DNA of 64,000 nt from Candidatus Kosakonia sp. 282A-S69 (GTDB taxonomy: Bacteria; Pseudomonadota; Gammaproteobacteria; Enterobacterales; Enterobacteriaceae), in assembly GCF_029433855.1 (NCBI RefSeq), contig NZ_JAROAU010000003.1:2861440-2925439 (forward strand). The letters are read 5' to 3'. The first letter of the stretch is position 1. Each line of letters starts with the position of its first letter. Made by a program: the position numbers and the translations under genes. The notes under the pieces were generated by a model, which ran no database searches, was not told the DNA's origin, and saw nothing but the letters and a program-made list of their open reading frames with translations. Positions 53,522 to 64,000 of this stretch are shown here, one piece after another.

Positions 53522-54412
53522 ATGGCTATGGTGCAGGCGAAATCGCAAAAGCTGCGGCTCTTTTTCACCCATGCGTTTCTGCTGCTGTTTATCGCCGCGA
53601 TTATGTTCCCGCTGCTGATGGTGATCGCCATTTCACTGCGTGAAGGCAACTTCGCCACCGGCAGCCTGATCCCGGAGCGTATCTCCTGGGAGCACTGGCG
53701 GCTGGCGCTGGGCTTTAGCGTTGAGCATGCCGATGGGCGCGTGACGCCTCCGCCCTTCCCGGTGCTGTTATGGCTGTGGAACTCGGTGAAGATCGCCGTG
53801 ATTACTGCTATCGGCATTGTCGCGCTCTCCACCACCTGCGCCTACGCTTTTGCCCGTATGCGTTTTCGCGGTAAAGCGACGCTGCTGAAAGGGATGCTGA
53901 TTTTCCAGATGTTCCCGGCGGTGTTGTCGCTGGTGGCGCTCTATGCCCTGTTTGATCGTTTAGGCCAGTACATTCCCTTTATTGGACTGAATACGCATGG
54001 TGGAGTGATCTTCGCCTATCTCGGCGGGATCGCGCTGCATGTCTGGACGATCAAAGGGTATTTCGAAACGATCGACAGCTCGCTGGAAGAGGCCGCCTCG
54101 CTGGATGGCGCCACCCCATGGCAGGCGTTCCGCCTGGTGCTGCTGCCGCTGTCGGTGCCGATTCTGGCGGTGGTGTTTATTCTGTCGTTTATTGCGGCCA
54201 TTACCGAAGTGCCGGTCGCCTCGCTGCTGCTGCGCGATGTTGACAGCTACACGCTGGCGGTGGGGATGCAGCAGTATCTCAACCCGCAGAACTACTTATG
54301 GGGCGATTTTGCCGCCGCGGCGGTGCTCTCCGCCATCCCGATTACCCTGGTATTCCTGCTGGCGCAGCGCTGGCTGGTCAATGGCCTGACGGCCGGTGGG
54401 GTGAAAGGCTAA
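53522..54412 (+). CDS. malG: Maltose ABC transporter permease MalG
   Basis: A 296-residue permease, same length as E. coli MalG, with six spans and the MalK-docking EAA loop [26 protein letters not shown] precedes the ATG. Together with MalF it forms the import channel. A terminator follows after about 50 bp; in E. coli this 3' UTR is also the source of the MalH small RNA, which may apply here too. Confidence 0.97.
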   Translation: MAMVQAKSQKLRLFFTHAFLLLFIAAIMFPLLMVIAISLREGNFATGSLIPERISWEHWRLALGFSVEHADGRVTPPPFPVLLWLWNSVKIAVITAIGIVALSTTCAYAFARMRFRGKATLLKGMLIFQMFPAVLSLVALYALFDRLGQYIPFIGLNTHGGVIFAYLGGIALHVWTIKGYFETIDSSLEEAASLDGATPWQAFRLVLLPLSVPILAVVFILSFIAAITEVPVASLLLRDVDSYTLAVGMQQYLNPQNYLWGDFAAAAVLSAIPITLVFLLAQRWLVNGLTAGGVKG

Positions 54413-54462
54413 ATTTCATCGTTGCTTTACTCTTGTTGTTATTGCCACTGCACCCTCGATTT

Positions 54463-54490
54463 CGGCGGCCTGAATGGGCCGCCTTTTTTA
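54463..54490 (+). terminator. malEFG terminator
   Basis: GGCGGCC-tgaatg-GGCCGCC followed by TTTTTTTA, 50 bp after the malG stop and abutting the convergent psiE stop. Confidence 0.92.
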
Positions 54491-54898
54491 TTCGCGCCGC
54501 AGGCGTTGGGAGTTACAGATCCAGAGAGTGATGACCAGCAGCAGGATCGCCGCCGAGTAGATCAGCACATCCATCGGTGACTCATGATCGATGATGATCA
54601 ACCGCACAATTGCCGTAATGCCGATATAGACAAAGTAGCGCAGCGGGAAGTGCAGGCCAGATTGAAAATACTTCACAATCAGGGCGATAAACTCAAAGTA
54701 GAGAAAGTAGACCACCAGCCCTTCCACCAGTTCATATTTGCTGGTTTGTACTGGCGCGAAGAGCGCAATTGCCAGATGCAGCGTCTCTTTGCCAAGAAAG
54801 ACAATGAGGATAATACCCAGCGCCAGCAGACCCAGGCTGAGCACACCCTGCAAAATGGTCGAAACAAACGCCACGCGCGGGTGATTAAGTGACGACAT
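54488..54898 (-). CDS. psiE: Phosphate-starvation-inducible membrane protein PsiE
   Basis: A 136-residue inner-membrane protein, same length as E. coli PsiE, with four hydrophobic segments ([15 protein letters not shown] onward). Induced by phosphate starvation and repressed by CRP in E. coli; molecular function unknown. In E. coli xylE lies between psiE and malG; here they are directly adjacent. Confidence 0.95.
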   Translation of the reverse strand: MSSLNHPRVAFVSTILQGVLSLGLLALGIILIVFLGKETLHLAIALFAPVQTSKYELVEGLVVYFLYFEFIALIVKYFQSGLHFPLRYFVYIGITAIVRLIIIDHESPMDVLIYSAAILLLVITLWICNSQRLRRE

Positions 54899-55035
54899 AA
54901 CAGCACCTCTTTATTGTCCGGAGATGCTCTGTATAGCGCGTAAATGTGATCTTGATCTACTTTTTTTACTTAGATTATGTGACAGCTCGTGATGAGATGT
55001 ATCGCTGGATCAGCGAAACGGGAGGTTAAGCAGCG

Positions 55036-55545
55036 ATGACAACGATACGTAAAGCGGGCATGGGCGACGCCGCCCTCTTGAGCAAAATGGGCTATGACAG
55101 TTACACCCACCATTTCGCGCACTTATGGCATGAGAGAAGTGAACTGGAGGCGTTTCTGCATCAGGAGTACGCTCTGCCCTCCCTGCAGCAGAGCCTGCAA
55201 AACGAATCGGGAAACTGGTTTATTGCTTTCGATCCCGATCCGGTGGGGTTTGCCAAAGTCACCTGGCATTGCACCAGTGACGATAATGGGCCGACAGGCA
55301 CGCTGCTGCATAAACTCTATCTCTTACCTGGCGAGACGGGAAAAGGCTACGGCGAGCATCTCATCAATGAGATAGCGCGCGAGGCGCAACGCCGTGGCGA
55401 GACCTTTTTCTGGCTGGAAGTGCTGGACGCCAACCCGCACGCGCAGCGTTTCTATCAGCGCCAGGGGTTCACCTTTATCAAGAGCGCCCTCTTCAGCACA
55501 CCTTCCCAACAAAGCACACTGCATATTCTCGGGAAACCGCTTTAA
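55036..55545 (+). CDS. GNAT-family N-acetyltransferase
   Basis: A 169-residue single-domain acetyltransferase. The acetyl-CoA-binding motif A (LYLLPGETGKGYGEHLINEI; R/Q-x-x-G-x-G/A form) and the C-terminal motif B (NPHAQRFYQRQGFTFIKSA) are typical GNAT elements. The acceptor is unknown; small-molecule amine or drug acetylation are the common roles. It is 9 bp upstream of a hexapeptide acyltransferase gene, so the two probably form an operon. Neither gene is part of the E. coli arrangement here. Confidence 0.88.
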   Translation: MTTIRKAGMGDAALLSKMGYDSYTHHFAHLWHERSELEAFLHQEYALPSLQQSLQNESGNWFIAFDPDPVGFAKVTWHCTSDDNGPTGTLLHKLYLLPGETGKGYGEHLINEIAREAQRRGETFFWLEVLDANPHAQRFYQRQGFTFIKSALFSTPSQQSTLHILGKPL

Positions 55546-55554
55546 GGAGCCATC

Positions 55555-56016
55555 ATGAGCACCCCCTCTCTTCGCCACGCCGCCGTTCGCAACGTCACCT
55601 GCGGTGAAAATGTGGTGATTTATGATCCCGCTAACCTGTATGACTGCACGCTGGCGGATGAGGTTTTTGTCGGCCCGTTTGTGGAAATTCAGGGCAATAC
55701 GCAGATAGGCAAAGGCACGAAGATCCAGTCCCACACCTTTATCTGCGAGTACGTCACCATTGGCGAAGGCTGCTTTATCGGCCACGGCGTGATGTTCGCC
55801 AACGATCTGTTTCGCGACGGCAAGCCCGATGCCGATCGCAATAACTGGGGACGGATTACGATTGGCAATGGGGTATCTATTGGCAGCGGCGCGACAATTC
55901 TGGCGGTCTCAATTTGCGATGGCTGCGTGATTGGCGCAGGCAGCGTGGTGACGAAGTCGCTTACGGTGAAAGGGATTTATGCAGGCAACCCGGCGCGACT
56001 GCTGCGCCGGTTATAA
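55555..56016 (+). CDS. Left-handed beta-helix (hexapeptide repeat) acyltransferase
   Basis: A 153-residue protein made almost wholly of hexapeptide repeats (VFVGPFVEIQGNTQIGKGTK, YVTIGEGCFIGHGVMFANDL, ITIGNGVSIGSGATILAVSI), which form trimeric left-handed beta-helices binding acetyl- or other acyl-CoA; GHGV supplies a likely catalytic His. Best guess is an N- or O-acyltransferase acting on a nucleotide- or polysaccharide-linked sugar (WlbB/FdtC-like). It follows a GNAT gene by 9 bp and faces yjbH, an exopolysaccharide gene; a link is conceivable but unproven. Confidence 0.87.
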   Translation: MSTPSLRHAAVRNVTCGENVVIYDPANLYDCTLADEVFVGPFVEIQGNTQIGKGTKIQSHTFICEYVTIGEGCFIGHGVMFANDLFRDGKPDADRNNWGRITIGNGVSIGSGATILAVSICDGCVIGAGSVVTKSLTVKGIYAGNPARLLRRL

Positions 56017-56021
56017 AACAG

Positions 56022-56046
56022 CGCCCTTCTCAGCGCGAGAAGGGCG
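56022..56046. terminator. Bidirectional terminator between acyltransferase gene and yjbH
   Basis: Perfect 10-bp stem CGCCCTTCTC / GAGAAGGGCG between two convergent genes. Confidence 0.75.
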
Positions 56047-56051
56047 TTGGA

Positions 56052-58148
56052 TTACTGGAAGTTAACCGACTTATCGCTGGTCAGGCTGTAGAGATCGAAC
56101 TTACGGCCCAGTTTCTGACCGCCGTCACGCGTCAGCGGTGTCCAGCCGATAGCGGCACGGCTGCGGGTTGGGCTGGCGCTGAACAGATCCAGCGGTACAG
56201 AGACATAGACCCCTTTGGTGAAATCCCCTTCGCCGTACTGCGCGGCGGAAACGTTGGTTTTCGTCGCATACGCCCCGACCACGATGCCGCTGTCGAAGTG
56301 TTTCGCCACCTCCAGCGTCACCCCTTTATCGCCTGCCAGGTACTGCCCGGCGCTCGCTTTCACCAGCACATTATCGGCAAACCACGGCGTCCAGTAGGCG
56401 GTGAAGTGTCCGGTTTTCACGCTGTAATCGGTGAACTTCATCATGTCCTGCGCACTGCGCCAGTCACGCTGCTTCACATAGTTCGCGTCAATGCCGAAAG
56501 CCAGAGGCCCGTCGACCGGACGCCACAGCACCTCAGCACCCGCGCCGCCGTACATGGTCTCCAGATAGCCGCCATAGACCTGACCGTAGAAGTTATTGCC
56601 GAGGTACTGGAGGTAGTTGGCCTGCAGGTTGTTTACGTAGACATCGTTCTGCACATATTCACGCACCCGGGTACGGACACGCGGCAGCGCGGAGTCCTTC
56701 GGCGGGTTGGTGTAGTTAAACTTGTCATAGTTATTGGAGATGTTGCCGAACAGGCTACCGGTGGTCAGCAGATGCTCGGTTACCCACCAGTCGGCAGTCG
56801 CCATCACCCCGAGCTGATACATGTAGAAGCCTTCCGGGCCGCCGAGAGACTGATTAAGCACCGGATCAAGATGGAAGTCGAACGCTGTGCGGTCGATATA
56901 CCAGCCCTGCTCGGTTTTCTCCGGCACGATTGGCGTGACGCGTTTTTGCACCAGTTCCGTATCCTGTCCCAGCGGTTCACCCTCGAGGTGGCGTTTCAGG
57001 CTGGCGACATCCGTTTCGGTGGTCACGGCTGGCATACGGAGGCGGTTTTCCGTTACGCGGATGGTGCGAATACCGTCCGGCAAATCATTCATGATGATAC
57101 GGTTTGCGCGCTCAACCCCTTCCTGGTTATGACGATATTTCACCTGCTCGCCGGTGACATAGAGCGTATCGCCCTTGACCTGAATTTTCGGGTCGGCGAG
57201 GCCGGCGTTGTACTTCAGCAGCGTCAGCTGGTTCGCCACCACCGAGTGTTGCAGGATCGCGTCCTGCGGCTGCGGTTGATACTTCGGCCGTGGATTATCG
57301 TTATAGGAAGGACGCAAGTTATTGAAGTTATTGCGCAGAGTAAAGCCGAACATCCAGGTGTTGCCGCGCTCGTAACTCAGGTTGATGTCTGCCCAGTCCG
57401 ACACGCGATAGATGGCACCGACGTTCACTTTGCTGCGCTGCGGCAGCTTGCCGGCAAAATCCTGCTGATAGTTGTTGCCTTCATACTCCAGCTTCAGGCG
57501 CAGCGGGTTCCACGGCGTCTGGTACTCCACGCCGCCGAACAGCGCGCTCGGGCCGCGAAACATCTGGCTGGTATCCGTCGAACCGGCTTTCTTATAGCGG
57601 GTATCACGCTCGCACCAGGCTGACTTGTAGCTACAGAGCGGGTTCTTAATGTTTCCACTGGTGCCCAGATAGCCCCAGCCAATACCGAGGGAGAAATCAA
57701 ACGGCCCCCAGGCTTTGTTCGCCACCAGATATTCGCCGTCGAACAGCCCCGTCCCACCGATATCGCGCGCGCCGACGGAGACCTGCGGCAGCCAGTAGCT
57801 CTCTTCCCAGAGACGTAATTTCAGATCGAACGCTTTATCTTTATAGGTCTGGTTGCCGGAGAACGCTTCGACCGAACTATATTTTCGCGTGCGCACGTCG
57901 GTATAGCGCAGCGTGGTTTCCAGCCATGGGAAGAGCTGCACCGAGCCAGAGTAGTAACGGTACTGGTGGTTATCGCGGTAGTTCAGACTCAGTTCGCCTT
58001 CGGGCGCCATACGCGCGGTGGGCGTTTGCAGCAGGCCGACGCCGCCGAAATCTGACTGCGAAGGCCCGATGGGTTCCGGCCAGGACTCTGCGTGACAAGC
58101 GGCGCTCACGCCAAGCGCCAATATGCTAATAACAAACGATTTTTTCAT
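56052..58148 (-). CDS. yjbH: YjbH family outer-membrane protein
   Basis: A 698-residue exported protein (same length as E. coli YjbH), signal peptide [21 protein letters not shown] long beta-strand-rich body suggests two fused beta barrels or a large barrel; [14 protein letters not shown]-type sequence ([20 protein letters not shown]) opens the mature part. It is the last gene of yjbEFGH, the group required for an exopolysaccharide in E. coli; YjbH is thought to be the outer-membrane exporter. Confidence 0.95.
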   Translation of the reverse strand: MKKSFVISILALGVSAACHAESWPEPIGPSQSDFGGVGLLQTPTARMAPEGELSLNYRDNHQYRYYSGSVQLFPWLETTLRYTDVRTRKYSSVEAFSGNQTYKDKAFDLKLRLWEESYWLPQVSVGARDIGGTGLFDGEYLVANKAWGPFDFSLGIGWGYLGTSGNIKNPLCSYKSAWCERDTRYKKAGSTDTSQMFRGPSALFGGVEYQTPWNPLRLKLEYEGNNYQQDFAGKLPQRSKVNVGAIYRVSDWADINLSYERGNTWMFGFTLRNNFNNLRPSYNDNPRPKYQPQPQDAILQHSVVANQLTLLKYNAGLADPKIQVKGDTLYVTGEQVKYRHNQEGVERANRIIMNDLPDGIRTIRVTENRLRMPAVTTETDVASLKRHLEGEPLGQDTELVQKRVTPIVPEKTEQGWYIDRTAFDFHLDPVLNQSLGGPEGFYMYQLGVMATADWWVTEHLLTTGSLFGNISNNYDKFNYTNPPKDSALPRVRTRVREYVQNDVYVNNLQANYLQYLGNNFYGQVYGGYLETMYGGAGAEVLWRPVDGPLAFGIDANYVKQRDWRSAQDMMKFTDYSVKTGHFTAYWTPWFADNVLVKASAGQYLAGDKGVTLEVAKHFDSGIVVGAYATKTNVSAAQYGEGDFTKGVYVSVPLDLFSASPTRSRAAIGWTPLTRDGGQKLGRKFDLYSLTSDKSVNFQ

Positions 58149-58150
58149 TA

Positions 58151-58888
58151 TTATTCCGGTATCCGATGCGTCAGGGACTGGAGAATGTCGGCATTGAGTT
58201 CGTCATTCTCATCGCTCCACAAACCCGGTGCGAAACCGACGAAAATCACGCTGCCGGGCATCGGCTCGACGTGACGACGGTTCCAGTAAGCCACCGGTAC
58301 CTTTTGCGTTTTACCGTTGGGATAGACCACCCAGGCGTAGCTGCGATCGGCGCCGCTCAGCAGCTCCATCTCGTCGAGGTAGCTCACCACATCACGCTCT
58401 GGCGTAAACGGTTTTTTACCCGGGCGGCTCACCAGCCCGACGACGGTAATCGTGGTCGGCTGCGGCCCCACCCACAGGGTGTAGTCGCCGACCAGCGGCC
58501 GGTTAGCGCGGCGATGCGTGCGCAAAAAGTCGGGGTCGAGTTCAACAAGCTGCCTGCCGGTAACCTTTATTCCCTGTAACTGCTGGCGTAAGCCGTTAAT
58601 GGCGGCAGCGCTATCCCCGTCCTCCCCGGAGGCCCGCGTGGCGAGACGGGCCAGCAGCGCCTGATGGCGCGCCTGCTCGGTGATCGCCGCCTTTCGCTCG
58701 CTGACCACCGCACCCGGCCACCAGCTGTTCGCCAGCCGCGGCTGGCCCACCAGATCGACCAGATGTTCGGCATTGGTTAAGGTTTTTGGTTTGCTGTCGC
58801 CAGCGGTGTAGACATCAACATTGCCGGTCGCCAGCGCCAGCGGGGAGGCGAGACTTGAAAGCATCAACAGAAGCGCGCGTGTTTTCAT
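58151..58888 (-). CDS. yjbG: YjbG, capsule biosynthesis GfcC-like periplasmic protein
   Basis: A 245-residue exported protein (same length as E. coli YjbG), signal peptide [13 protein letters not shown]. It belongs to the GfcC family (residues about 125-230, [20 protein letters not shown]), with ubiquitin-like beta-grasp modules resembling those of Wza-type export proteins. It overlaps yjbF by 4 bp and is 2 bp from yjbH, so it is translationally coupled. Confidence 0.94.
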   Translation of the reverse strand: MKTRALLLMLSSLASPLALATGNVDVYTAGDSKPKTLTNAEHLVDLVGQPRLANSWWPGAVVSERKAAITEQARHQALLARLATRASGEDGDSAAAINGLRQQLQGIKVTGRQLVELDPDFLRTHRRANRPLVGDYTLWVGPQPTTITVVGLVSRPGKKPFTPERDVVSYLDEMELLSGADRSYAWVVYPNGKTQKVPVAYWNRRHVEPMPGSVIFVGFAPGLWSDENDELNADILQSLTHRIPE

Positions 58889-59523
58889 TGTTTGCCCGCC
58901 TTAATCAGCGTGGTTTTCACCGGGAACCAGTCCGCGCCGAGATACTGTTCAGACTGGCGGATCACCCCGTCCTCATCCACCCAGTAGCGGTTGCGCCAGC
59001 TTTTTTGATCCGTCGTGACCTCTTCATCCAGCACGCGAACGCGGGTTTCGTCGCTGCCCAACTGCACGGTGTCGGTGCCATTCCAGTGGAACAGAGAGCG
59101 GGCAGTGGCGTAGCGCACCTGTTTGTATTCGGTCCAGCCCATCATGCGTGTCCAGCTGGTGCCGTCGGTAATTTGGTTAGGTTTCGCCAGCGGGTCTGCC
59201 GCCAGGTTGGTGACATCAAGCAGGTTATCGGTGCCAAGGTGGGTTTTTACGATGCGATAATTTTGCGTCACGATGACAGCCTGATCCTGCGTCACCCATT
59301 TTTGTTGCCCGTTTTCGGCAAACGCCAGCACCACAAACAGCTGCGGGCCATTATTAAGCCGCATATATTGGCTGGCGTAGGGCATATTACGGATATCTTC
59401 ATCGGTAAGCTGCACGCCCGGCGTGCCAAATACGCTATTCCAGAGTGAATTCCCGAGGCCTTTGATCGGGCCAGAACATGCCTGAAGGAGCAGGCAAATC
59501 AAAATGATACCAGGTCGCTTCAC
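58885..59523 (-). CDS. yjbF: YjbF, GfcB-like group 4 capsule lipoprotein
   Basis: A 212-residue lipoprotein, same length as E. coli YjbF. The lipobox is LLLQAC with C16 as the acylated residue. It belongs to the YjbF/GfcB family of outer-membrane lipoproteins linked to polysaccharide export. The start is GTG at 59523 (VKRPGIILICLLLQACSG), with GGAGAA upstream; the frame stays open farther but lacks homology. Confidence 0.93.
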   Translation of the reverse strand: MKRPGIILICLLLQACSGPIKGLGNSLWNSVFGTPGVQLTDEDIRNMPYASQYMRLNNGPQLFVVLAFAENGQQKWVTQDQAVIVTQNYRIVKTHLGTDNLLDVTNLAADPLAKPNQITDGTSWTRMMGWTEYKQVRYATARSLFHWNGTDTVQLGSDETRVRVLDEEVTTDQKSWRNRYWVDEDGVIRQSEQYLGADWFPVKTTLIKAGKQ

Positions 59524-59587
59524 GACTCTTCTCCGAAAGGGACGAAATAACCACACCGAAGTGTGGTTATAGTTAATGCACTCGCTA

Positions 59588-59830
59588 TTACTGAGTACTT
59601 GTCGTGGTGGTCGTGGTGGTCCCTGTATTGGAGCCATCACCGCCACCGGTTGCCGCCAGAGCGACACCTACCGCTGACCCTACGGTGCTCGCACTCGTTG
59701 CTGCAGAGCTACCTGCAGAAACGGAGGTCGCTGCCGAGCCTGCTGCGTCACCGGTTAACACCGGTGCAGCGAAAGCAGACGTCGCCGCAAGCGCGGTTAT
59801 GGCAAAAATGCCATAAAGAGCTTTTTTCAT
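59588..59830 (-). CDS. yjbE: YjbE, small exported Ser/Thr/Gly-rich protein
   Basis: An 80-residue exported protein, same length as E. coli YjbE. A signal peptide ([20 protein letters not shown], cleaved after AFA) leaves a low-complexity Ala/Ser/Gly/Thr body ending in a Thr run ([10 protein letters not shown]). It heads yjbEFGH. In E. coli the operon is induced through RcsB and linked to exopolysaccharide; the role of YjbE itself is unknown. Confidence 0.92.
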   Translation of the reverse strand: MKKALYGIFAITALAATSAFAAPVLTGDAAGSAATSVSAGSSAATSASTVGSAVGVALAATGGGDGSNTGTTTTTTTSTQ

Positions 59831-60239
59831 ATCAATTTCCCTTCATTGAATGAATGGAGATTTACCTGAAAAAATTCAGGCGATAGGGAGTATACACAAC
59901 TAAAGCAGATGAATTACGCCTCAGGAAATAGCGGGGAACCTTTTAGGAACATTAGCCGGAGCGTATATTTAGCAAACGGGTAATTTTATAAATACTTTAA
60001 AAAACATAGACATAAATAATCACATATTATTCATACAATAAGGCTAGTCCTAAAATAGATAGCAAGCGTTACGGCGCGCGCCCTGATTTTCGGATAAACC
60101 TGATGAATGATATTACGCACGGCAAAGGAGACTATTCCGCCCTGATTAGCCCTAACGGAAATAACATTATTGGGATTACTTATATATTGATTCGCACAGG
60201 TAGCGGATATTTAAGGCACGGCGGGAATAATTGCGCAGG
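59831..60239. promoter_or_regulatory. yjbE upstream region with possible RcsB site
   Basis: AT-rich 400-bp gap. On the minus strand GGCTAATGTTCCTA (59944-59957) contains the right half of an RcsAB-type box; a -10-like TATACT lies at 59889-59894. In E. coli yjbEFGH is RcsB-dependent. The distal part holds no gene I can support. Confidence 0.4.
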
Positions 60240-60266
60240 TAAAAAAAAGCGCCGCCGAAGCGACGC
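60240..60266 (-). terminator. pgi intrinsic terminator
   Basis: On the minus strand AGCGTCGC-ttcg-GCGGCGCT followed by a T run of eight, 9 bp after the pgi stop. Confidence 0.9.
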
Positions 60267-60274
60267 TCTCTCAG

Positions 60275-62287
<2,013 letters not shown>

Positions 62288-63637
62288 ATGTCAAGTTTCG
62301 TTGTCGCTAAATTTGGCGGCACCAGCGTTGCCGATTACGATGCCATGAACCGCAGTGCGGACGTGGTGCTCTCCGATAACAGTGTCCGTCTGGTGGTGCT
62401 CTCCGCTTCGGCGGGCGTGACCAACTTACTGGTTGCGCTGGCGGAAGGTCTTGAAGCGACCGAGCGTTTCGTCAAGCTCGACGCCATCCGCAAAATTCAG
62501 TTCGATATTCTGGAGCGTATGGGCAGCCAGGCGGTGATTCGCGAAGAGATCGAACGCCTGCTGGAAAATATTACTACCCTCGCCGAAGCCGCCTCGCTGG
62601 CGACCTCGGCGGCGCTGACGGATGAACTGGTCAGCCACGGCGAACTGATGTCGACCCTGCTGTTTGTTGAAGTGCTGCGCGAGCGTAGCGTGCAGGCGCA
62701 GTGGTTTGATATTCGCAAAGTGATGCGTACCAGTGACCGTTTTGGCCGCGCCGAGCCCGACGTGGCAACCCTCTTAACGCTTGCCACGCAGCAGCTTGCC
62801 CCGCGCCTCAATGAGGGCCTGGTGATCACGCAGGGCTTTATCGGCAGCGAAGCGAAAGGTCGCACCACCACGCTGGGCCGCGGCGGCAGTGACTACACCG
62901 CCGCCTTGCTGGCTGAAGCGCTGAGCGCGTCGCGCGTCGATATCTGGACCGATGTACCGGGCATTTACACCACCGATCCGCGCGTGGTGCCAGCGGCAAA
63001 ACGCATTGATGAAATCGCCTTTGAAGAGGCGGCAGAGATGGCGACCTTTGGCGCGAAAGTGCTCCATCCGGCAACCCTGTTACCGGCGGTGCGCAGTGAT
63101 ATTCCGGTGTTTGTCGGCTCAAGCAAAGATCCGCAGGCGGGTGGTACGCTGGTGTGCAATCACACCACCAATCCACCGCTGTTCCGCGCACTGGCGCTGC
63201 GTCGTAAGCAGACGCTGCTCACGCTGCACAGCCTGAATATGCTCCACTCGCGCGGCTTCCTCGCCGAAGTGTTCGGCATTCTGGCGCGGCACAATATTTC
63301 GGTTGATCTGATTACGACTTCGGAAGTGAGCGTGGCGCTGACGCTGGATACCACCGGTTCCACTTCAACGGGCGATACGCTGCTGACGCAAGGGCTGTTG
63401 ATGGAGCTTTCGGCGCTCTGCCGGGTGGAAGTGGAAGAGGATCTGGCGCTGGTGGCGCTGATTGGCAACGATTTGTCAAAAGCGTGCGGCGTGGGCAAAG
63501 AGGTGTTCGGCGTGCTCGAACCGTTCAATATCCGCATGATCTGTTACGGCGCCTCGAGCCATAATCTCTGCTTCCTCGTTCCCGGAAAAGAGGCCGAACA
63601 GGTAGTGCAGAAGTTACATCACAACCTGTTCGAGTGA
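62288..63637 (+). CDS. lysC: Lysine-sensitive aspartokinase III
   Basis: A 449-residue aspartate kinase, same length as E. coli LysC, catalysing the first step toward lysine, threonine and methionine. The nucleotide-binding FVVAKFGGTSVADYDAMNRS, the catalytic TTLGRGGSDYTAALLAEAL and two ACT domains (about 310-449) that bind the inhibitor lysine are intact. Feedback inhibition should operate; transcriptional control by the usual leader riboswitch looks absent. A BIME array follows. Confidence 0.97.
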   Translation: MSSFVVAKFGGTSVADYDAMNRSADVVLSDNSVRLVVLSASAGVTNLLVALAEGLEATERFVKLDAIRKIQFDILERMGSQAVIREEIERLLENITTLAEAASLATSAALTDELVSHGELMSTLLFVEVLRERSVQAQWFDIRKVMRTSDRFGRAEPDVATLLTLATQQLAPRLNEGLVITQGFIGSEAKGRTTTLGRGGSDYTAALLAEALSASRVDIWTDVPGIYTTDPRVVPAAKRIDEIAFEEAAEMATFGAKVLHPATLLPAVRSDIPVFVGSSKDPQAGGTLVCNHTTNPPLFRALALRRKQTLLTLHSLNMLHSRGFLAEVFGILARHNISVDLITTSEVSVALTLDTTGSTSTGDTLLTQGLLMELSALCRVEVEEDLALVALIGNDLSKACGVGKEVFGVLEPFNIRMICYGASSHNLCFLVPGKEAEQVVQKLHHNLFE

Positions 63638-63641
63638 GATT

Positions 63642-64000
63642 TTGCCTGATGGCGGCTGCGCCTTATCAGGCCTACGTAAACCATGCATATTTCAATTGTA
63701 TAGCCGTTTGTAGGCCGGGTAAGCGTGGCGCCCCCCGGCAAGCAGCCACCGCAGAGCCAAAACCGGGCGCTATATCTTGCCTGATGCTGGCTGCGCCTTA
63801 TCAGGCCTACGTAAACCATGCATATTTCAATTGCATAGCCGTTTGTAGGCCGGGTAAGCGTAGCGCCACCCGGCAAGCAGCCACCGCAGAGCCAAAACCG
63901 GGCGCTATATCTTGCCTGATGGCGGCTGCGCCTTATCAGGCCTACGTAAACCATGCATATTTCAATTGCATAGCCGTTTGTAGGCCGGGTAAGCGTAGCG
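63642..64000. repeat. 135-bp tandem BIME array after lysC
   Basis: TTGCCTGATG... recurs at 63642, 63777 and 63912, an exact 135-bp period, with only scattered substitutions between copies. Each unit holds two REP palindromes (GCCTGATGGCGGCTGCGCC...ATCAGGCC and TAGGCCGGGTAAGCGTAGCG...CCGGCA) and a non-REP spacer. The third copy is cut by the window edge. Confidence 0.95.

Noticed and set aside
55914-57623. 569-codon plus-strand open frame opposite yjbH
   Set aside because: Antisense to a full-length conserved gene, with no ribosome site or family features.
63619-63954. Minus-strand frame encoding a repeated VYVGLIRRS-type peptide
   Set aside because: Simply the BIME tandem repeat translated, since 135 is divisible by three.

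Overview
The window is a stretch of chromosome from a member of the Enterobacteriaceae (an Enterobacter/Kosakonia/Klebsiella-like genome; the genus cannot be fixed from the sequence alone). The protein sequences and most of the gene order match the E. coli 90-92 minute region, here running acs, soxRS, ssb-uvrA, tyrB, alr-dnaB, zur, lexA, plsB, ubiCA, the maltose regulon, yjbEFGH, pgi and lysC. REP/BIME repeats, an ERIC element, LexA boxes and the SoxR operator all agree with this placement. I found no rRNA, tRNA, CRISPR array, insertion sequence or prophage.

Layout. 1-2.1 kb: a truncated MFS transporter convergent with a LacI-type regulator. 2.1-9.7 kb: the glutamate/aspartate carrier gltP divergent from the acetate operon acs-yjcH-actP, then an orphan Gfo/Idh/MocA oxidoreductase. 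9.8-17.7 kb: cation/proton antiporter yjcE, purine permease ghxP with three PurR-like boxes upstream, a GST, the SraL small RNA, the soxR/soxS redox switch, the c-di-GMP phosphodiesterase pdeC and yjcB. 17.8-23.8 kb: accessory genes inserted between yjcB and ssb, namely an inositol-monophosphatase-like enzyme, a SulP anion transporter, an orphan HEAT-like protein, a secreted GH18 chitinase, a 42-residue membrane peptide and a periplasmic chorismate mutase. 23.9-36.9 kb: ssb/uvrA (SOS), yjbR, yjbQ, aphA, tyrB, a nicotinamide riboside salvage pair (pnuC and a NadR-like enzyme without the repressor domain) directly after alr, then dnaB, qor and dusA.

37-46.5 kb: an exported TraF-family protein that is probably not a conjugation factor, zur, an ERIC element next to a hexanucleotide repeat, yjbJ, dinF, lexA, dgkA, plsB, a 60-bp tandem REP array, ubiA and ubiC. 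46.6-54.4 kb: the divergent maltose operons malK-lamB-malM and malEFG around a shared MalT/CRP control region. 54.5-60 kb: psiE, a two-gene acetyltransferase unit and the exopolysaccharide operon yjbEFGH. 60.2-64 kb: pgi and lysC, ending in a 135-bp tandem BIME array that runs off the window edge.

Most of the window is well-known core genome. The observations most worth a second look are: a lysC leader that keeps its conserved 3' end but has no recognisable lysine riboswitch; the alr-pnuC-nadR-like unit; the accessory block at 17.8-23.8 kb with its orphan HEAT-like protein and tiny membrane peptide; and the three PurR-like boxes before ghxP. I did not find a convincing undescribed multi-gene system.
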